A stretch of 64,000 bases of DNA, taken from NCBI GenBank assembly GCA_038503035.1, contig JAVSML010000028.1:736412-800411 (forward strand), in the 5' to 3' direction. The notes under the pieces are model-generated. The model saw nothing but the letters and a program-made list of their open reading frames with translations, had not been told where the DNA came from and searched no databases. Shown one piece after another: positions 47,097 through 58,038 of the stretch. The translations under genes were made by a program, and so were the position numbers. Each line of letters starts with the position of its first letter. The first letter of the stretch is position 1. The stretch is from Crocodylus rhombifer. Lineage: Eukaryota; Chordata; Crocodylia; Crocodylidae.

Positions 47097-47250
47097 AGCC
47101 TGGAGTGGTGGATAAGTCATTAGACCCGGCTCTATTTCAGACTCTGTCACTTGTTTGGCAACTGCCTTGATTTTCCTGAATCTCCATTTCCTTATCAGTA
47201 AAATGAGATGCTGATTTCCTCTGTCAAGGGCTTTAGGATCTAAGGCTGAA
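47097..47250 (+). repeat. MIR-like (CORE-SINE) fragment
   Basis: GGAGTGGTGGATAAGTCATT, ACTCTGTCACTTGTTTGGCA, CTCCATTTCCTTATCAGTAA and AATGAGATGCTGATTTCCTC follow the MIR consensus order (promoter-side region, then 'TCAGTTTCCTCATCTGTAAAATG'). It lies 90 bases upstream of FSHR exon 3. Confidence 0.6.
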
Positions 47251-47340
47251 AATTACCATAGACTCTTTGTGCCAAATATTCCTTTTTCTCTGACATCATT
47301 TCCTCTTTACAAGCAATGCCTCTATTTCTTTTCTCCACAG

Positions 47341-47415
47341 AGAGATCTCACAGAATGATGTCTTAGAAGTTGTTGAAGCAAGTGTGTTTTCCAACCTCCC
47401 TAAGCTACATGAGAT
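47341..47415 (+). CDS. FSHR: FSHR exon 3 (leucine-rich repeat)
   Basis: This 75 bp exon completes the ATA codon begun in the previous exon. It then encodes [20 protein letters not shown] and KLHE, almost identical to the mammalian FSHR repeat ([20 protein letters not shown]). It is bounded by TTTTCTCCACAG and GTAAGT. The spliced join with the exon at 7621 gives a continuous frame (DLEK-I-EISQND). The separation from exon 2 is 39,648 bp, so intron 2 is long. No stop or frameshift is present, and the strong conservation next to decayed repeats shows the gene is under selection. Confidence 0.95.
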
Positions 47416-47842
47416 GTAAGTAAATGAGCAATATAAGATCAGAGGGTATCAGTGTAATGGCTAGTGATACCCAGGTATGTAAGGTTTGGTGGTTCGGTGC
47501 AGGTAAACTTTGAAAACTTCAGATGTATGCAGGCATCCAGAGGGTCTCCTTTTCCACTGGCTTCCTTTCTCCTCATTTCACCTTCCCTATCTGCTCCCAG
47601 TCACATTAACCTATTTTCCTCTAAACTATTCTTACATAAAACGCATCCTTAAACCACTGGGAATGTCGTGTAGGGGTTGAAGTCTGGGATTCCCTTTGCT
47701 GGTGTTCTCTTGAACTTACATAAAATTGCTACTCCCTTCTCACCATCAGAAGACCCCCAGAATGCATTTCACTTCTTATATGTATTTTTTAAATTGATAA
47801 ATTGGTCCATTTGCTCTTACATTTGTTTTTTTTCCTTCGCAG
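47416..47842. other. FSHR intron 3 (427 bp)
   Basis: Bounded by GTAAGT and a T-rich tract ending CGCAG. No repeat is recognised within it. Confidence 0.9.
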
Positions 47843-47917
47843 AAGAATTGAGAAAGCGAATAACCTTGTGTACATTGACCGAGATGCCTTCCAGAATCTT
47901 CCTAACCTCAGATATCT
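47843..47917 (+). CDS. FSHR: FSHR exon 4 (leucine-rich repeat)
   Basis: This 75 bp exon encodes [20 protein letters not shown] and NLRY, and matches the next FSHR repeat of mammals ([20 protein letters not shown]). The acceptor is TTTTTTCCTTCGCAG and the donor is GTAAGA. The first base completes an ATA isoleucine codon, and the last two bases (CT) start a leucine codon that exon 5 would finish. Intron 3, which separates it from exon 3, is only 427 bp. I looked for exon 5 (expected to begin with an ISNTGI-like repeat) in the remaining 16 kb and did not recognise it, so it probably lies beyond the window. Confidence 0.95.
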
Positions 47918-48384
47918 GTAAGAACTTTTGCATTTGCTATTATGGTAATTGTTTAAAATGATACAAATGTGTTTCTTTCCTCTTTCACATGAATGTCCAT
48001 AAATATGTTCACTCTACTTACTTCCAACAATGGCAGTGTTTCAGCAATGGTTTTCATTTGTGCTTGGTTTCAGATGATTAAAACCTTTTAATATGAATTT
48101 ATTTGGTGTTTAGTATGATTTTATTTTCATTTAAATAGCACTCCTCATCAGGAATGCAGTCTACAGCACCCTAGTTGCCACATCTGTTCCCTTGGGGATG
48201 CCGTCACAATTCAGTGATAATTGAATCCATCCTTAAAATAGAGTGTTATCCAAAAATATTTTTGCAGCTTTTAGCATGTGACCTTAACCTAACTGCTAAT
48301 CTCTCTTCTTTGCTATGTATTAAAAACAAATGAAATCTAATGGATGCTGTTTAACTGTAATTGTATTTTGTGACTGCAAGCTTA
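47918..48384. other. start of FSHR intron 4
   Basis: Begins with the donor GTAAGA. No gene or repeat seen. Confidence 0.6.
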
Positions 48385-48885
48385 AATAACTTCCCTGGGT
48401 GGTCTTTGCTGTGCAGCCATACATACTCCAAGATGTCACGTTAACTTTTTTGTGCCCTAGGTAATATATTCCACTCATTAATCTTAGAGTTGAGAATATG
48501 TGCCCTATGTCCTGTTTGATTTTTTCTAGTTTTTACTTCTAGCCATCAGCTTTTATCATGGCTTAGTCTGATAAAATATACAGCTTTTGGTTGTGAGAGA
48601 TACACTCCCAATATACTGTAGTTAAGTCACCTCATGACTTTCTCTTCAAAAAGCTGCATGCAGGAGGGCATTAAAATAAGCGTTGAGTAGGTCTCAAATC
48701 ATTCTTATAGCTTTCCACTCTGAGCCCTCCCCATTTTTTTAATGGTCTTTGTACAAAATACAAACTAGATATCAGCCCTGGATGCAGTTTTTCAGTTTTG
48801 ATCTCACCAGAGGCTTCTGCAGAGATAACATCACTTCTTTAATCATACTCAATATTCATTTCTTTATATGGAATTTTGGTTTAGG
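48385..48885 (-). mobile_element. ancient CR1/L3 LINE fragment
   Basis: The + strand phrases TACAAAATACAAACTAGATA, CAGCCCTGGATGCAGTTTTT and GATCTCACCAGAGGCTTCTG follow the reversed 3' part of a CR1 coding region (the YSVQFW to promoter-side order). Earlier, TCCACTCATTAATCTTAGAG fits its 3' region. It is strongly diverged. Confidence 0.55.
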
Positions 48886-51613
48886 TTGGAACTTGAAAGA
48901 GCACCTCCTCCTACCTTTGGTCCCTAGTTGCTTGAGTGGGGTTTGGATGATGCAATGAAATATTTTCCTTCCCCACCCCTCTCTCTAGCTCCTTCTTTTA
49001 TGTTCCATCCGGTTGTATTGGCCTTCTAGACATATGCCAGCAGGAAAGCAGTTGTGGCCATCCCCTTAATGAGCTTTCTGCCTCACAGGTCTCTGTTTTG
49101 GCAGAAGCTGTCATGCTTTAAGTTAAGCTTGGACTTTGGAGCTGTGGCATCACTAAAGCTGCCCAATCAGTCATTATTTAAAAGCACGATAAACTGAAAC
49201 ATGGTTAGAGACACTGTACTATGAGATTCCTGTATTATCTTTAATGAATCATATTTAGATATTTACAAATGTTGAGCCAATGTAATCTCACTGTATAGTT
49301 TCATGCTTATCGGCCAATAACTAACTGAGAAGGAAAAACGAGAACAGTTCATCAGAATCTTACACACTTCACTGAGAAAACTAGAGGGGGTTTTTTAATT
49401 CATGTATAAAGAAATGTGCTTAGCAACAAGTATAAACATTTTGGTCTGATTTTTCCTTTCTCCAAACACCATATATTGGCAGGTATGTTTCTCTTTTACC
49501 TTAACTTTTGACCTTTCACATTGGGAAAAAAATATCTATTGATCTTTAAATAAGCTTTGCACTATATTCTCTACCCTTAGTATCCAGTTGCAGTAATTGT
49601 AAGTCAGCTGCAGTTTGCTCTTTCCCATTCGGTCTGCTACAGTTCTGTCTCAACAGCACTTTCACACACTCTGCCACTCCCCATCCTTACCAACTATAAT
49701 CTTCCAATTCCATTGTGTTAAAATTTGTCATGTTGCTTCATTCTGCTAATGTCAATTAATTCTTTCGGATTTATCTAATCTATAGAAATCCAGAAATCTG
49801 TTGTCACCTTCAATTCCTGTTACCAACTGTGCTCTTTTCACTTGGTCCAGAATTTTAAATTACACCAGGGGTTTTATTTTATTTATTTATTAAGATAAGA
49901 ACTGAGAAGGTATTTCTTTAGCACATCATTTTCAATTGCTAGAAGCACTTGTAATCAGTTAAAAGCTTATTGTTTTTTTAAAGAAAAATGTATTGCCCAA
50001 GGTGCCATCCCTGCTGTTAAGGCATGGTGTTAATCAGACAAAGAATACACCAAGCTGTTGCCCCAAGAAGGAATATAACATCAGGAGTATCCAAGTGAAT
50101 GAGACAACAACTGTCTACCTATAGCTAGACAGAGGAAGCACCACATTCCAAATCACTTGTTCTTTAAGTCTCCCCAAACCACTGCCTAACTTCAAGTGTA
50201 ACCCAGCTAGTGACACAGGGAAAACTCATTAAAGCATTTTCGTACAATAAATTCATGATGCTCTTATTAATCCTAGCTTGATCTAGTGTTGCACTTTGTG
50301 TACAATCAGCCTTTCCCACTTACTGTCTGACCTAGATCTTCTCATGGAGGCAGCATAGCCAGACATCAAATAATTCTTCATGTACAGGAATCCTATTGCA
50401 TCAGAGAGGAGAAATGTTATCTCTTCCATCACCACCCATGTCTGGCACTTGGACTCGGAGATTTGGGTGAGGAAAAGGGGTCTGACCAGATTTTCCTCAT
50501 GCCCACTTATTTCTGTCTACCAAAACAATCCCTTGGAACTATCAGCAGCAGGCTTAAATTTCAGCAACCTTCAACAGCAGCTAAGGTTATGAGCCTTTTT
50601 GGATTCTTATTTTTTACCTCTTACAAAGGAGCAACTGAATCTCCATTTGTTCAAAGACTTAGCACTGAAATAGTTAATAAAGGGCCTAATTCTCCTTTCA
50701 AACTGGTATAAATCAGAAGCCACCCCAGTAAAATCAGTAGTGTTCTACCTACATGGACCCAGTATAAAAAAGAGAACCTGATCCTGGTTTGATCCTACTG
50801 CAATGGACTAACATTATTTTCTTTGAAAGTGCATGCTCCAGTACTGAGGTTGGCATGGTATGGAGGCACAGCTGCCCAAAATACAGTGCCACGGTGGGCA
50901 CTTCCAGTTTCACTTTTACCTTACAAGCCGGCATGCTGGTTAATAGAGCATGCTGGTTTGTAAGGTGCTGGATAACACAGCTTTTACACTATATACACAG
51001 CTGTCCAGGGCTGTTGTAATAGCAGGCACAAAATTCTGAGGTGGAAAGATGCTCAAAACCACAAGAAGCCAGGATGGGAATAACTACAGCCACTATGGAG
51101 CACTACGGAAGGGCAAAAAGTGACAAGATAAAAGTGCCAAGGAGGAAGGTAAGGTCAGAGCTATGGGGAAATATAGGTGGTAGTTGGTGAGGTAGGTTTT
51201 AAAGGATTGGGAGAAAACAAAAATGCTTGTAGCCAGAAGCCAGTTGAGGAGAAAGGTATGGGAGAGGATGGTGGCAAAGGAAGTTAGAGGGCAGAAAGAT
51301 AGATAGAGTATGGACCTGGTGAACAGGGAAGAGAAGGAGCAAAGGGTTCAAGTATAGATGAAAGAGTATAGGGAGCATTAGGCATACTTGCATGAAGGAT
51401 CAATGAATGCTTTTCTCTTGTCACTCTCCTGTTTTTAATTGGTTCTCTTTGTCTTACTGTAAACTACCTTGAAATATTTTAGGAAGGGCAACATATAAAT
51501 CAAATACATGAATAAATAAATACACATTCATGTTCAATGTTGAAAAATATGTCACATTTTAATTCACTTTATTAACTCTAGGGAAAACATGTTAAAGCAA
51601 TAACAGACCTTAA
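48886..51613. other. intron 4 sequence; one hairpin, no gene seen
   Basis: Mostly AT-rich. The only structured part is the inverted repeat at 50918-50966. A purine-rich stretch runs 51100-51370. Confidence 0.5.
50918..50966. repeat. short hairpin, 20 bp arms
   Basis: Arms ACCTTACAAGCCGGCATGCT and AGCATGCTGGTTTGTAAGGT pair with two mismatches around a 9-base loop (GGTTAATAG). Confidence 0.85.
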
Positions 51614-51693
51614 GGCTAGGGACAGACATTACACATAAACCAGTTGAAGTTAACAGAAACTGGTTTAAACCTGTTACAGGACAGATGTTCAGT

Positions 51694-52127
51694 CAGTGAT
51701 GTACCATGGGTCTCTGGCACCCAGGGGCCAATGTATGCATTTGTCCCCACTCCCCTTTCATTTTCATAGCAATACTTAAAGCCATGTCACGAGATAAGAA
51801 CTCTGAAGTGTGCCCCCCCAAGCAGGACTGTCCCTATGGGGGGGAAAAACGGGGTGACCACCCTGGGCCCTGTGCTTTGGGGGCCCTGTGGAGTGGGGTG
51901 GAGCAGCGGCAGCACAGAGCTGAGCCAAGCTGTGGCTCCATGTCCAGCTGCTCACTACCCTCCCCCCCACCACCGACACCAGCATCCCCAGCAGCAGCAG
52001 CTTCTTGGGGTCTGAGATCCGAGTGGGGGTGAGGCCCCACATGGGCTAATTTGCCCTAGGCCCCGAACTCTGCTCAGGTCATCTCTGCCCAGGGGCTATG
52101 GCCCCCTCCCCTCTTGGTCTACCACTG
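51694..52127. mobile_element. hAT-like element, 434 bp, with perfect 8 bp target duplication
   Basis: Termini CAGTGATGTACCATGGG and, inverted, CAGTGGTAGACCAAG. TGTTCAGT stands on both sides (51686-51693 and 52128-52135). Removal restores the family A sequence GATGTTCAGTGCACATAAAC. The interior is GC-rich and non-coding. Confidence 0.92.
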
Positions 52128-52778
52128 TGTTCAGTGCACATAAACCAGTTTGAAAACTGCTGAAACTGGTCTGAGATAAACCTGATTGAATGTAGTATCA
52201 GACTTGACTGATTTGGGTCAAACCAGTTTATGCAATGTCTGTCCCAGACCCCTTCCTGTTTTAGGTTAAACCAGAGTCCCCCAGCTTCCTACATGCTTTG
52301 CAGCCCTGGGCAGAGCTCTGCTCTCTGCTCTATCCCACGAGGGCTGGCCTCACCCCTCTGCTCCCTAGCTCAAGCTCTTGCAGACAGCAAGGTATAATGG
52401 CACCTGCCTGGCTTCCTCTTGCTCCTCCCCACCCTGCTCCCTGCTCAAGCATGGATTCCCTCCTCTCCTTTGCCTTACACAGACACCTCTCAGCATTACC
52501 TAGCATACCACATGCTGGCTATGGTCCATGCTGTGGGAGACAGGACAAAAGCAGAGAGGACAGTATTGTCTCAGGACTATTTGGAGCTAATCAGTAGGTA
52601 GCTGGTAATGTCCCTCCACTACTTCCTTGGAAAAAAGTTATTTAAGAAGAGCTTGAACTAACGAGAGAGGCTTTCATTTTGTTTGATGGACTGATAAATG
52701 CTAACAACTCCCTGTGTAACTCCACAATTCCCTGTGTAACTCCCTGCTGTGTAAATAAATGCTCTGTTACCAACAGCT

Positions 52779-52802
52779 GGGGGGGGGGGGGGGGGGGGGG
52801 GG
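52779..52802. repeat. poly-G run of 24
   Basis: Uninterrupted G24 inside family A copy 4, between AACAGCT and CTCTGTAATAAG. It could form a G-quadruplex. Length is likely uncertain in sequencing. Confidence 0.95.
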
Positions 52803-53055
52803 CTCTGTAATAAGAACATCCTGCTAGGGCCTGGCCACACCCTGCCCCTCAGCTCAGCACTATGGAAGGGAAGGGAGGGATGCTCTAGTGCTCCCCAGCT
52901 TTTAGCCTGAGCCACTGCAGGCATATGCCAGCATTTCCTCAGTCCAGAGGGGATGTCTATGTGGTTAAAAATGGGTTCAGCCTAGCCAGGTTAGATTAAC
53001 CTGCAAAGATTTAATCAATTCAGGCTCAGGCTTTTTGAATGTCTGTCCCTACCCC

Positions 53056-53467
53056 TAAGGTGAATGAGTTGGGAAGGGGGTAGCCTTGCTACTGCTGTCT
53101 GGCTCGGGGGTTTGTGCACTGAGCTGCTGCTGGGGAGCTTGTAAGCTCAAGTCTGAGTTTAGAGTTGGTGATTCCCTAGGCAGGGGCCCTCGATAGCAGC
53201 AGGAAAAAAACTTTACCCTGACACATGGCAAGATGCAACAGGCCCCAGAAGCCATTGGACCAGTGCCCAGGCTCTGGGGTTAAAAGCTGCAGGGCATGCT
53301 GAAACCCTCTGGGTCTCTAATCTAGCTAGACACTGCAGTCTAATAGCTGGTGCATCCTCAATAAACTGTGACTAAATGAGTGTCAGAAGGCTGAATAAGG
53401 AGTTATCAATGAAAATGATTAATCAAATCTTTTTTTAGACTACAGATATGTGTTCTTTGGAAACTGA
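53056..53467. other. intron spacer
   Basis: Mixed composition, with no recognised gene or repeat. Confidence 0.4.
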
Positions 53468-53745
53468 GGGTGTTTTTACACATGCTTCTAGGGGAGCATC
53501 TCATACATCATTATCCCCACACTTCAAAATGGTTGTGGACTGCTTTAACTAAAGATTGTCAAACGAACTTTAGTTAAAGCACCCCTGCCACCATTTTAAA
53601 GTGCAGGGATGCTGATGCACAAGACATGGAGGCTGCTGGAGCACACTATTTAGCACAGTCCAGCAGATTCAATTAATTGAGTCTGCTCCGATGTGCTGAA
53701 ATTACAGCATGTCAGAGCCACCTCCCCACCCATCTACAAGCACCC
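53468..53745. mobile_element. MITE, 278 bp, with internal hairpin
   Basis: Starts GGGTGTTTTTACACATGC and ends, inverted, GGGTGCTTGTAGATGG, flanked by TGA on both sides (53465-53467 and 53746-53748). It contains a hairpin with arms GCTTTAACTAAAG and CTTTAGTTAAAGC. Shares the GATTCAATTAATTxAGTCTG core with the element at 54781. Confidence 0.8.
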
Positions 53746-54780
53746 TGAAAGATTAAGCCCAGAGTTCCAATTGTTATCTGCCTTTTTCCTTTACCTGTCA
53801 TACTAGACATTACATACCACTCTGTGAACTTCTGCCCTTTTGTGTTTCATAGAAGATGGCTGTGTATGTGCAAGCATATGCCATCTGCCCTAAATAAAAT
53901 CCTCAGAATAAGCATCATATACCACATAGGACCTATGCCAAATGTTGTATATTTAGCAATGCCTGCAAAAAGAGAGAGAGAAACAACACATGAGAGAGAG
54001 CACATTTTTCCAAAGACAACTAACTGATGTATGGAAACAAAAAAGCATCTGTCTTTGCATAGATACTGGCACACTGTTCTCGCTTACTTTCAAAATATAA
54101 ATGAATGAAACAGGATACTTCAGGAAAAGGTTAGACCCAATCTAATTATTTTGTTGAAGTCTGTGGGAGTCTTTCCATTTACTTCACTGGATGCTGGATT
54201 ATGCCCCAGCTGAGACAGTAGCAAGATTGTGAAGTCAAATTAAGAAAACATCTACATTTATGAATGCCTTGAAATTGAACTAAACACCATTAAACTATTC
54301 CTGATTTCTGTCTGTAGAGAATTGTCTGTTGTGCTACTTGTCCCCCTAACACATCTGTCACAGCCTGACACATCATGTGGTGTTAATCACAAGGGTGGTT
54401 CTTTCCTACTATCAGGTTCTTTTATCTCTTTCCACTCCTTTATTTCCTATAACTTTTATCCCATTCCTTATGGAAGAGTGTCCTTCACAATTCCTTTTTG
54501 ACTCATTGGGAGACTGATTACTGGAGCTTAATGGGGGAGAAATATTTCTCAACAATCATTTAAATTACAAATACTTGCACTGAGCAGTATTCAGTTGTTA
54601 TAAACTTTAGTTTGATGACTCTTCAATCAAAAGGGCCAGACTTAGCATGAAGAAAGTCCAGATAGTGAGCACATGTAAACCTGTGGAGCACCCTGGAGAT
54701 ATACTTTCTTAGTCCACTAGAAAATCTGGACCAACATTATAATAATTTATTCAAGCAATTTTGATTATTTGTAACTCTCT
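53746..54780. other. intron 4 sequence without recognised features
   Basis: AT-rich, with an AGAGAG patch near 53970-54000. No gene seen. Confidence 0.45.
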
Positions 54781-55298
54781 GGGTATGTCTACATGTTCAT
54801 TAATGTGCTTTAGATAATGTACATTTGCATGCACTTTTACACGTGCTCTGGGGGTTGGAGGAGTGGCACTTGAATTAGAGCGGCTCCAAGAGCCAATCTA
54901 ATTAAAGTGCTGCAGCTTCTCACATATCAGCATCCCTATGCTTAAAAATGGCAGCAGGGACACTTGAACTGAAGCTTGTTTGACGAGTTTCAGTTCAAGT
55001 GCCCTCACCAACATTTTTAAGCATGGGAGCACTGACACATGAGACGCAGGAGGCTGTTGGAGTCTGGTAATTACCACACTCCAGTAAATTCAATTAATTA
55101 AGTCTGCTCCAATGCTCTGTAATTACAGCATATTGGAGCAGCCTCCATGCTTGTGTACAGGAACCTTCCATTGTGGGGTACTAGAAAAATGTACTTTAGC
55201 CTATTTTAATATGCATGAGCTAAAGAGCACTTTTTGTAACACTTTAATGAACCTTAAAATAGGCTAATGCACAGTAAAGCACACAGGTAGATGTGGCC
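54781..55298. mobile_element. MITE, 518 bp, related at its ends to the Harbinger element
   Basis: Begins GGGTATGTCTACATGTTCAT and ends, inverted, GGCCACATCTACCTGTG. TCT flanks both sides (54778-54780 and 55299-55301). The left end continues TAATGTGCTTTAG and the right end has CTAATGCACAGTAAA, both found at matching places in the Harbinger ends at 20940 and 25860. A hairpin lies near 54968-55008. There is no coding capacity. Confidence 0.82.
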
Positions 55299-55354
55299 TC
55301 TGTGTTGCAAGCCACTCCATAAGACAACCCCCAATGTATTCCTATCCTTTGCAA

Positions 55355-56330
55355 TAGGTATAGGTTGTAGCCATGTTGGTCTAAGGGCATAAGCAAACAA
55401 AGTTCTTCAGGTAAATCTGATATCTTCTATTAGACCAACTCAAATAGTTGGAAAAATTCTTCTTTGCAAGCTTTCAGATACAAATATCCTTTGTCAGGCT
55501 GAGGAAGCATCTGCAGTTGGTGTGTGCTCTTCCTGGATGCAATGAATAGTAAAGAAGCCAGAGGCTGGTATGCATGGAAGAAAGCCAGTCAGTCAAGATG
55601 TAAGTTGACTTCAACCCCAGTCAGTGGATGAGAGACAGGCTGGGGGGGAGAGGGAGATGGTAGGGAACAAATGTAGCTGGTAAATAGTGGAGAGGTACCT
55701 GGGGAGTCAGATAGATAGTAGGCAGGTTATAATGTGTCATAAATCCAATGCCTAAATCCATGATTTTTTGTATCCAGTAATTTGATGAAATGAAGTTCGT
55801 AGGCTCAACTGTGAAAGGTATTTTGTAAATTGCCTTTGAGGATTAGAACTGAGAGATTGGAGAGTGGTTTTCATGTGAGAAATGTGCCTCTCACCCCCGC
55901 TGGTAATTGGGTATTCTTGCCTTTTATAGATTTTCAGTCTGCATTCATCCTGGTGTGCAGTTGTTGTTTGGTCTCTCCTATATATTTTCCATCAGGGCTT
56001 TTGGTGCATTGGATGAGATATATTACATTTCTGGAGGTGCAACTGTAAGATACAGGAATGTTGATGGCTCTTTTTCGAGGTATTGTAATTGTGGGGGCAG
56101 GGGTGGAGATATGTCAGCAGGTTTTACATTTCTTATCATGACCTGGTCTGGATCCATTCTCTGTGTTTTGGCTGTAGGAAGTTTGCTTCTGGTGATGAGT
56201 TTAGTGAGGTTCAGTGCTTGTTTAAAGGTTAGGATGGGATGCCATGAAGCTTTTACACATGTTGGTGGTTTAATGCTAACCATGGACAGTGTGTTTCTTC
56301 ATGAAACATTATTCATGAGGCATTGATTAT
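55355..56330 (-). mobile_element. Penelope-like retroelement, 3' part with GIY-YIG endonuclease region
   Basis: The reverse strand reads, from about 56260, a diverged stretch HPILTFKQALNLTKLITRSK and then a region ending with ETKQQLHTRMNAD near 55960, the RT-distal GIY-YIG pattern (…GETKQQLHTRMNGHR…) of Penelope-like elements. It continues with IKGKNTQLPAG. Near 55780 it reads SFHQITGYKKSWI, the usual C-terminal tract. The 3' end has AGACCAACATGGCTACAACC. Frameshifts and stops are present. The reverse transcriptase part is missing. Confidence 0.82.
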
Positions 56331-56631
56331 GAAAAAATAACAGTATAAGCATTTTTATGGCATACACTTGAGAGAAAAGGAATCTTCTCATTGGAAGTAT
56401 TTATCATTTCACACTTTACACTCATTGATTAAATGCTTAAATATATTTCTTGTGCAAAAATTCAGCTGCAGTTGTTCTCCCATGACCTACAGAAATGGAA
56501 GGTCTAACTATAGGAGGCAGCTTAGCTGAACTAACCAAGTCTTCATTTCTTTTCCTTCAGTCAATTGTATTTGCTAATTGAGAAGGGAGGAACAAAACAA
56601 ATCAGGCTTTCTGGCTTTTTTACCTTCTCCC
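56331..56631. other. intron spacer without recognised features
   Basis: AT-rich, nothing recognised. Confidence 0.4.
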
Positions 56632-56995
56632 AGGAATGTAGGAATGGAAGGGACCTCTGTTGAATTCAGTCCCCTGCTACCAGATACTTGCTACTACATA
56701 TACTCCCCTTCTTAAATTGATCAAGCTCCAGATTAAAGCTAGTTAGTGCTACTCCTACTGGAAGGCTGTTCCAGAACCCAGCTCCTCTGATGGTTAAAAA
56801 CCACCTTCTCATTTTCTGCCTAAATTTATTCACAGTTAGTTTATTCCCCTCTGCTCCTGTTATCTTGTCCTTTGATCAAAATTGTCCACTTCTCTCCTTG
56901 ATGTTTACCCCTGCTGTATTTTTAAATTTCAGTCATGTGCCCCTTCAACTTTGGTTTTATTAAGCTAAATAAGTTTCTTGCATGAGTATAAACAA
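56632..56995 (-). mobile_element. old CR1 LINE 3' region
   Basis: On the + strand: AGGAATGGAAGGGACCTCTG, TTGAATTCAGTCCCCTGCTA, GGAAGGCTGTTCCAGAACCC, then AAACCACCTTCTCATTTTCT. This is the pattern of a reversed CR1 terminus. The coding part is hardly readable. Confidence 0.75.
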
Positions 56996-58038
56996 CAATG
57001 AAATGGGAAGCATTATGGCTCCAGGAATCCAATGTGCCTTTCTAATTAATTACAAGAGTTGGACCAGGTCCAGGTCAGAAAAGAGAAAACCAGAGATCAG
57101 AGAAAACCCAACAGTAATACACAAAATAAGGCCTGACTGAAAGTAACTCAGCTTTTTTCAGAATACCATCTCAAGTTACAGGAATAATGGAATGTTCAAT
57201 AAAAATGAGCAGCAAGAAATTTAAAATTCTTATACATTGTGTAAAAATATTACCAAACTGAAGGGCTCCCTGCCACAAAATACCATTTGGGCAAAGAACT
57301 TTGTAGCCTTCACAAAAGGAGTAGACACCTCCATAGATAAAGAGAATATCCACAAATATCTAAGGCAGGCTAAAAACTGTAAGGGAAAAGATAACAAGCT
57401 CTTATGCATTACAATATAACTTAGCCACTAATTAAATGAACTCAGGAAAGTCACAGGTTGTCATATAATACCCATTTCCAAGATTCTTATACCATGTTAT
57501 GAAGATTCTAGTACTGGTTGCTTTCAGGCAAGATACTAGACTGTTGGTCTGATCCATTTGGCAATACTTGTGTTCCTAAGATCCCCCATCAGTGGGTTAT
57601 AAAGTTCAATTCAGAAATGCTAAAATAAAAATAGGTATTCATTGGCAGTTTGCAAAAGACAGTATAAAAATATCAATGTTAATACTTGAGATGGAGGTGG
57701 GCAAAGTAGCCCATCAATTTAATGAGCTTTGCAGCATGCAGCTTGAGTGGTTTTTGATGAGGTTCTTCAAGAATTGGAACACTATTACTAGTAGCCTTTT
57801 TTATAGACAGGAAAGAAGCTATTAGCTATTAGATTAGCTCTTTCAATGTTCTCATCAATCTATGGAATTGTTACTTCTCCCAAATATTAAATATTAATAT
57901 GCTGTTGTGCATATCATTAAGTACAAATAAATTCCCAAGTGCAGCCATGGATGATACCAGAAACTGATGCAGCCTATTGGCATAGGGTATCATAAAATGC
58001 CTAAGAAAAGTCCAGTACTGAACTATAATAAACTTTCT
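56996..58038. other. intron 4 sequence without recognised features
   Basis: AT-rich, with no gene or repeat end seen. Confidence 0.45.

Larger units (their letters stand above)
51614..53055 (-). mobile_element. family A TIR element, copy 4, with nested hAT
   Basis: Begins GGCTAGGGACAGACATTACA and ends TTGAATGTCTGTCCCTACCC, with TAA on both sides (51611-51613 and 53056-53058), a 3 bp target duplication if the right end is slightly altered. Internal blocks match copies 1 to 3 in reverse order (GGTTTAAACCTGTTACAG, CCACTGCAGGCATATGCC). It contains a nested hAT at 51694-52127 and a run of 24 G. Confidence 0.82.
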
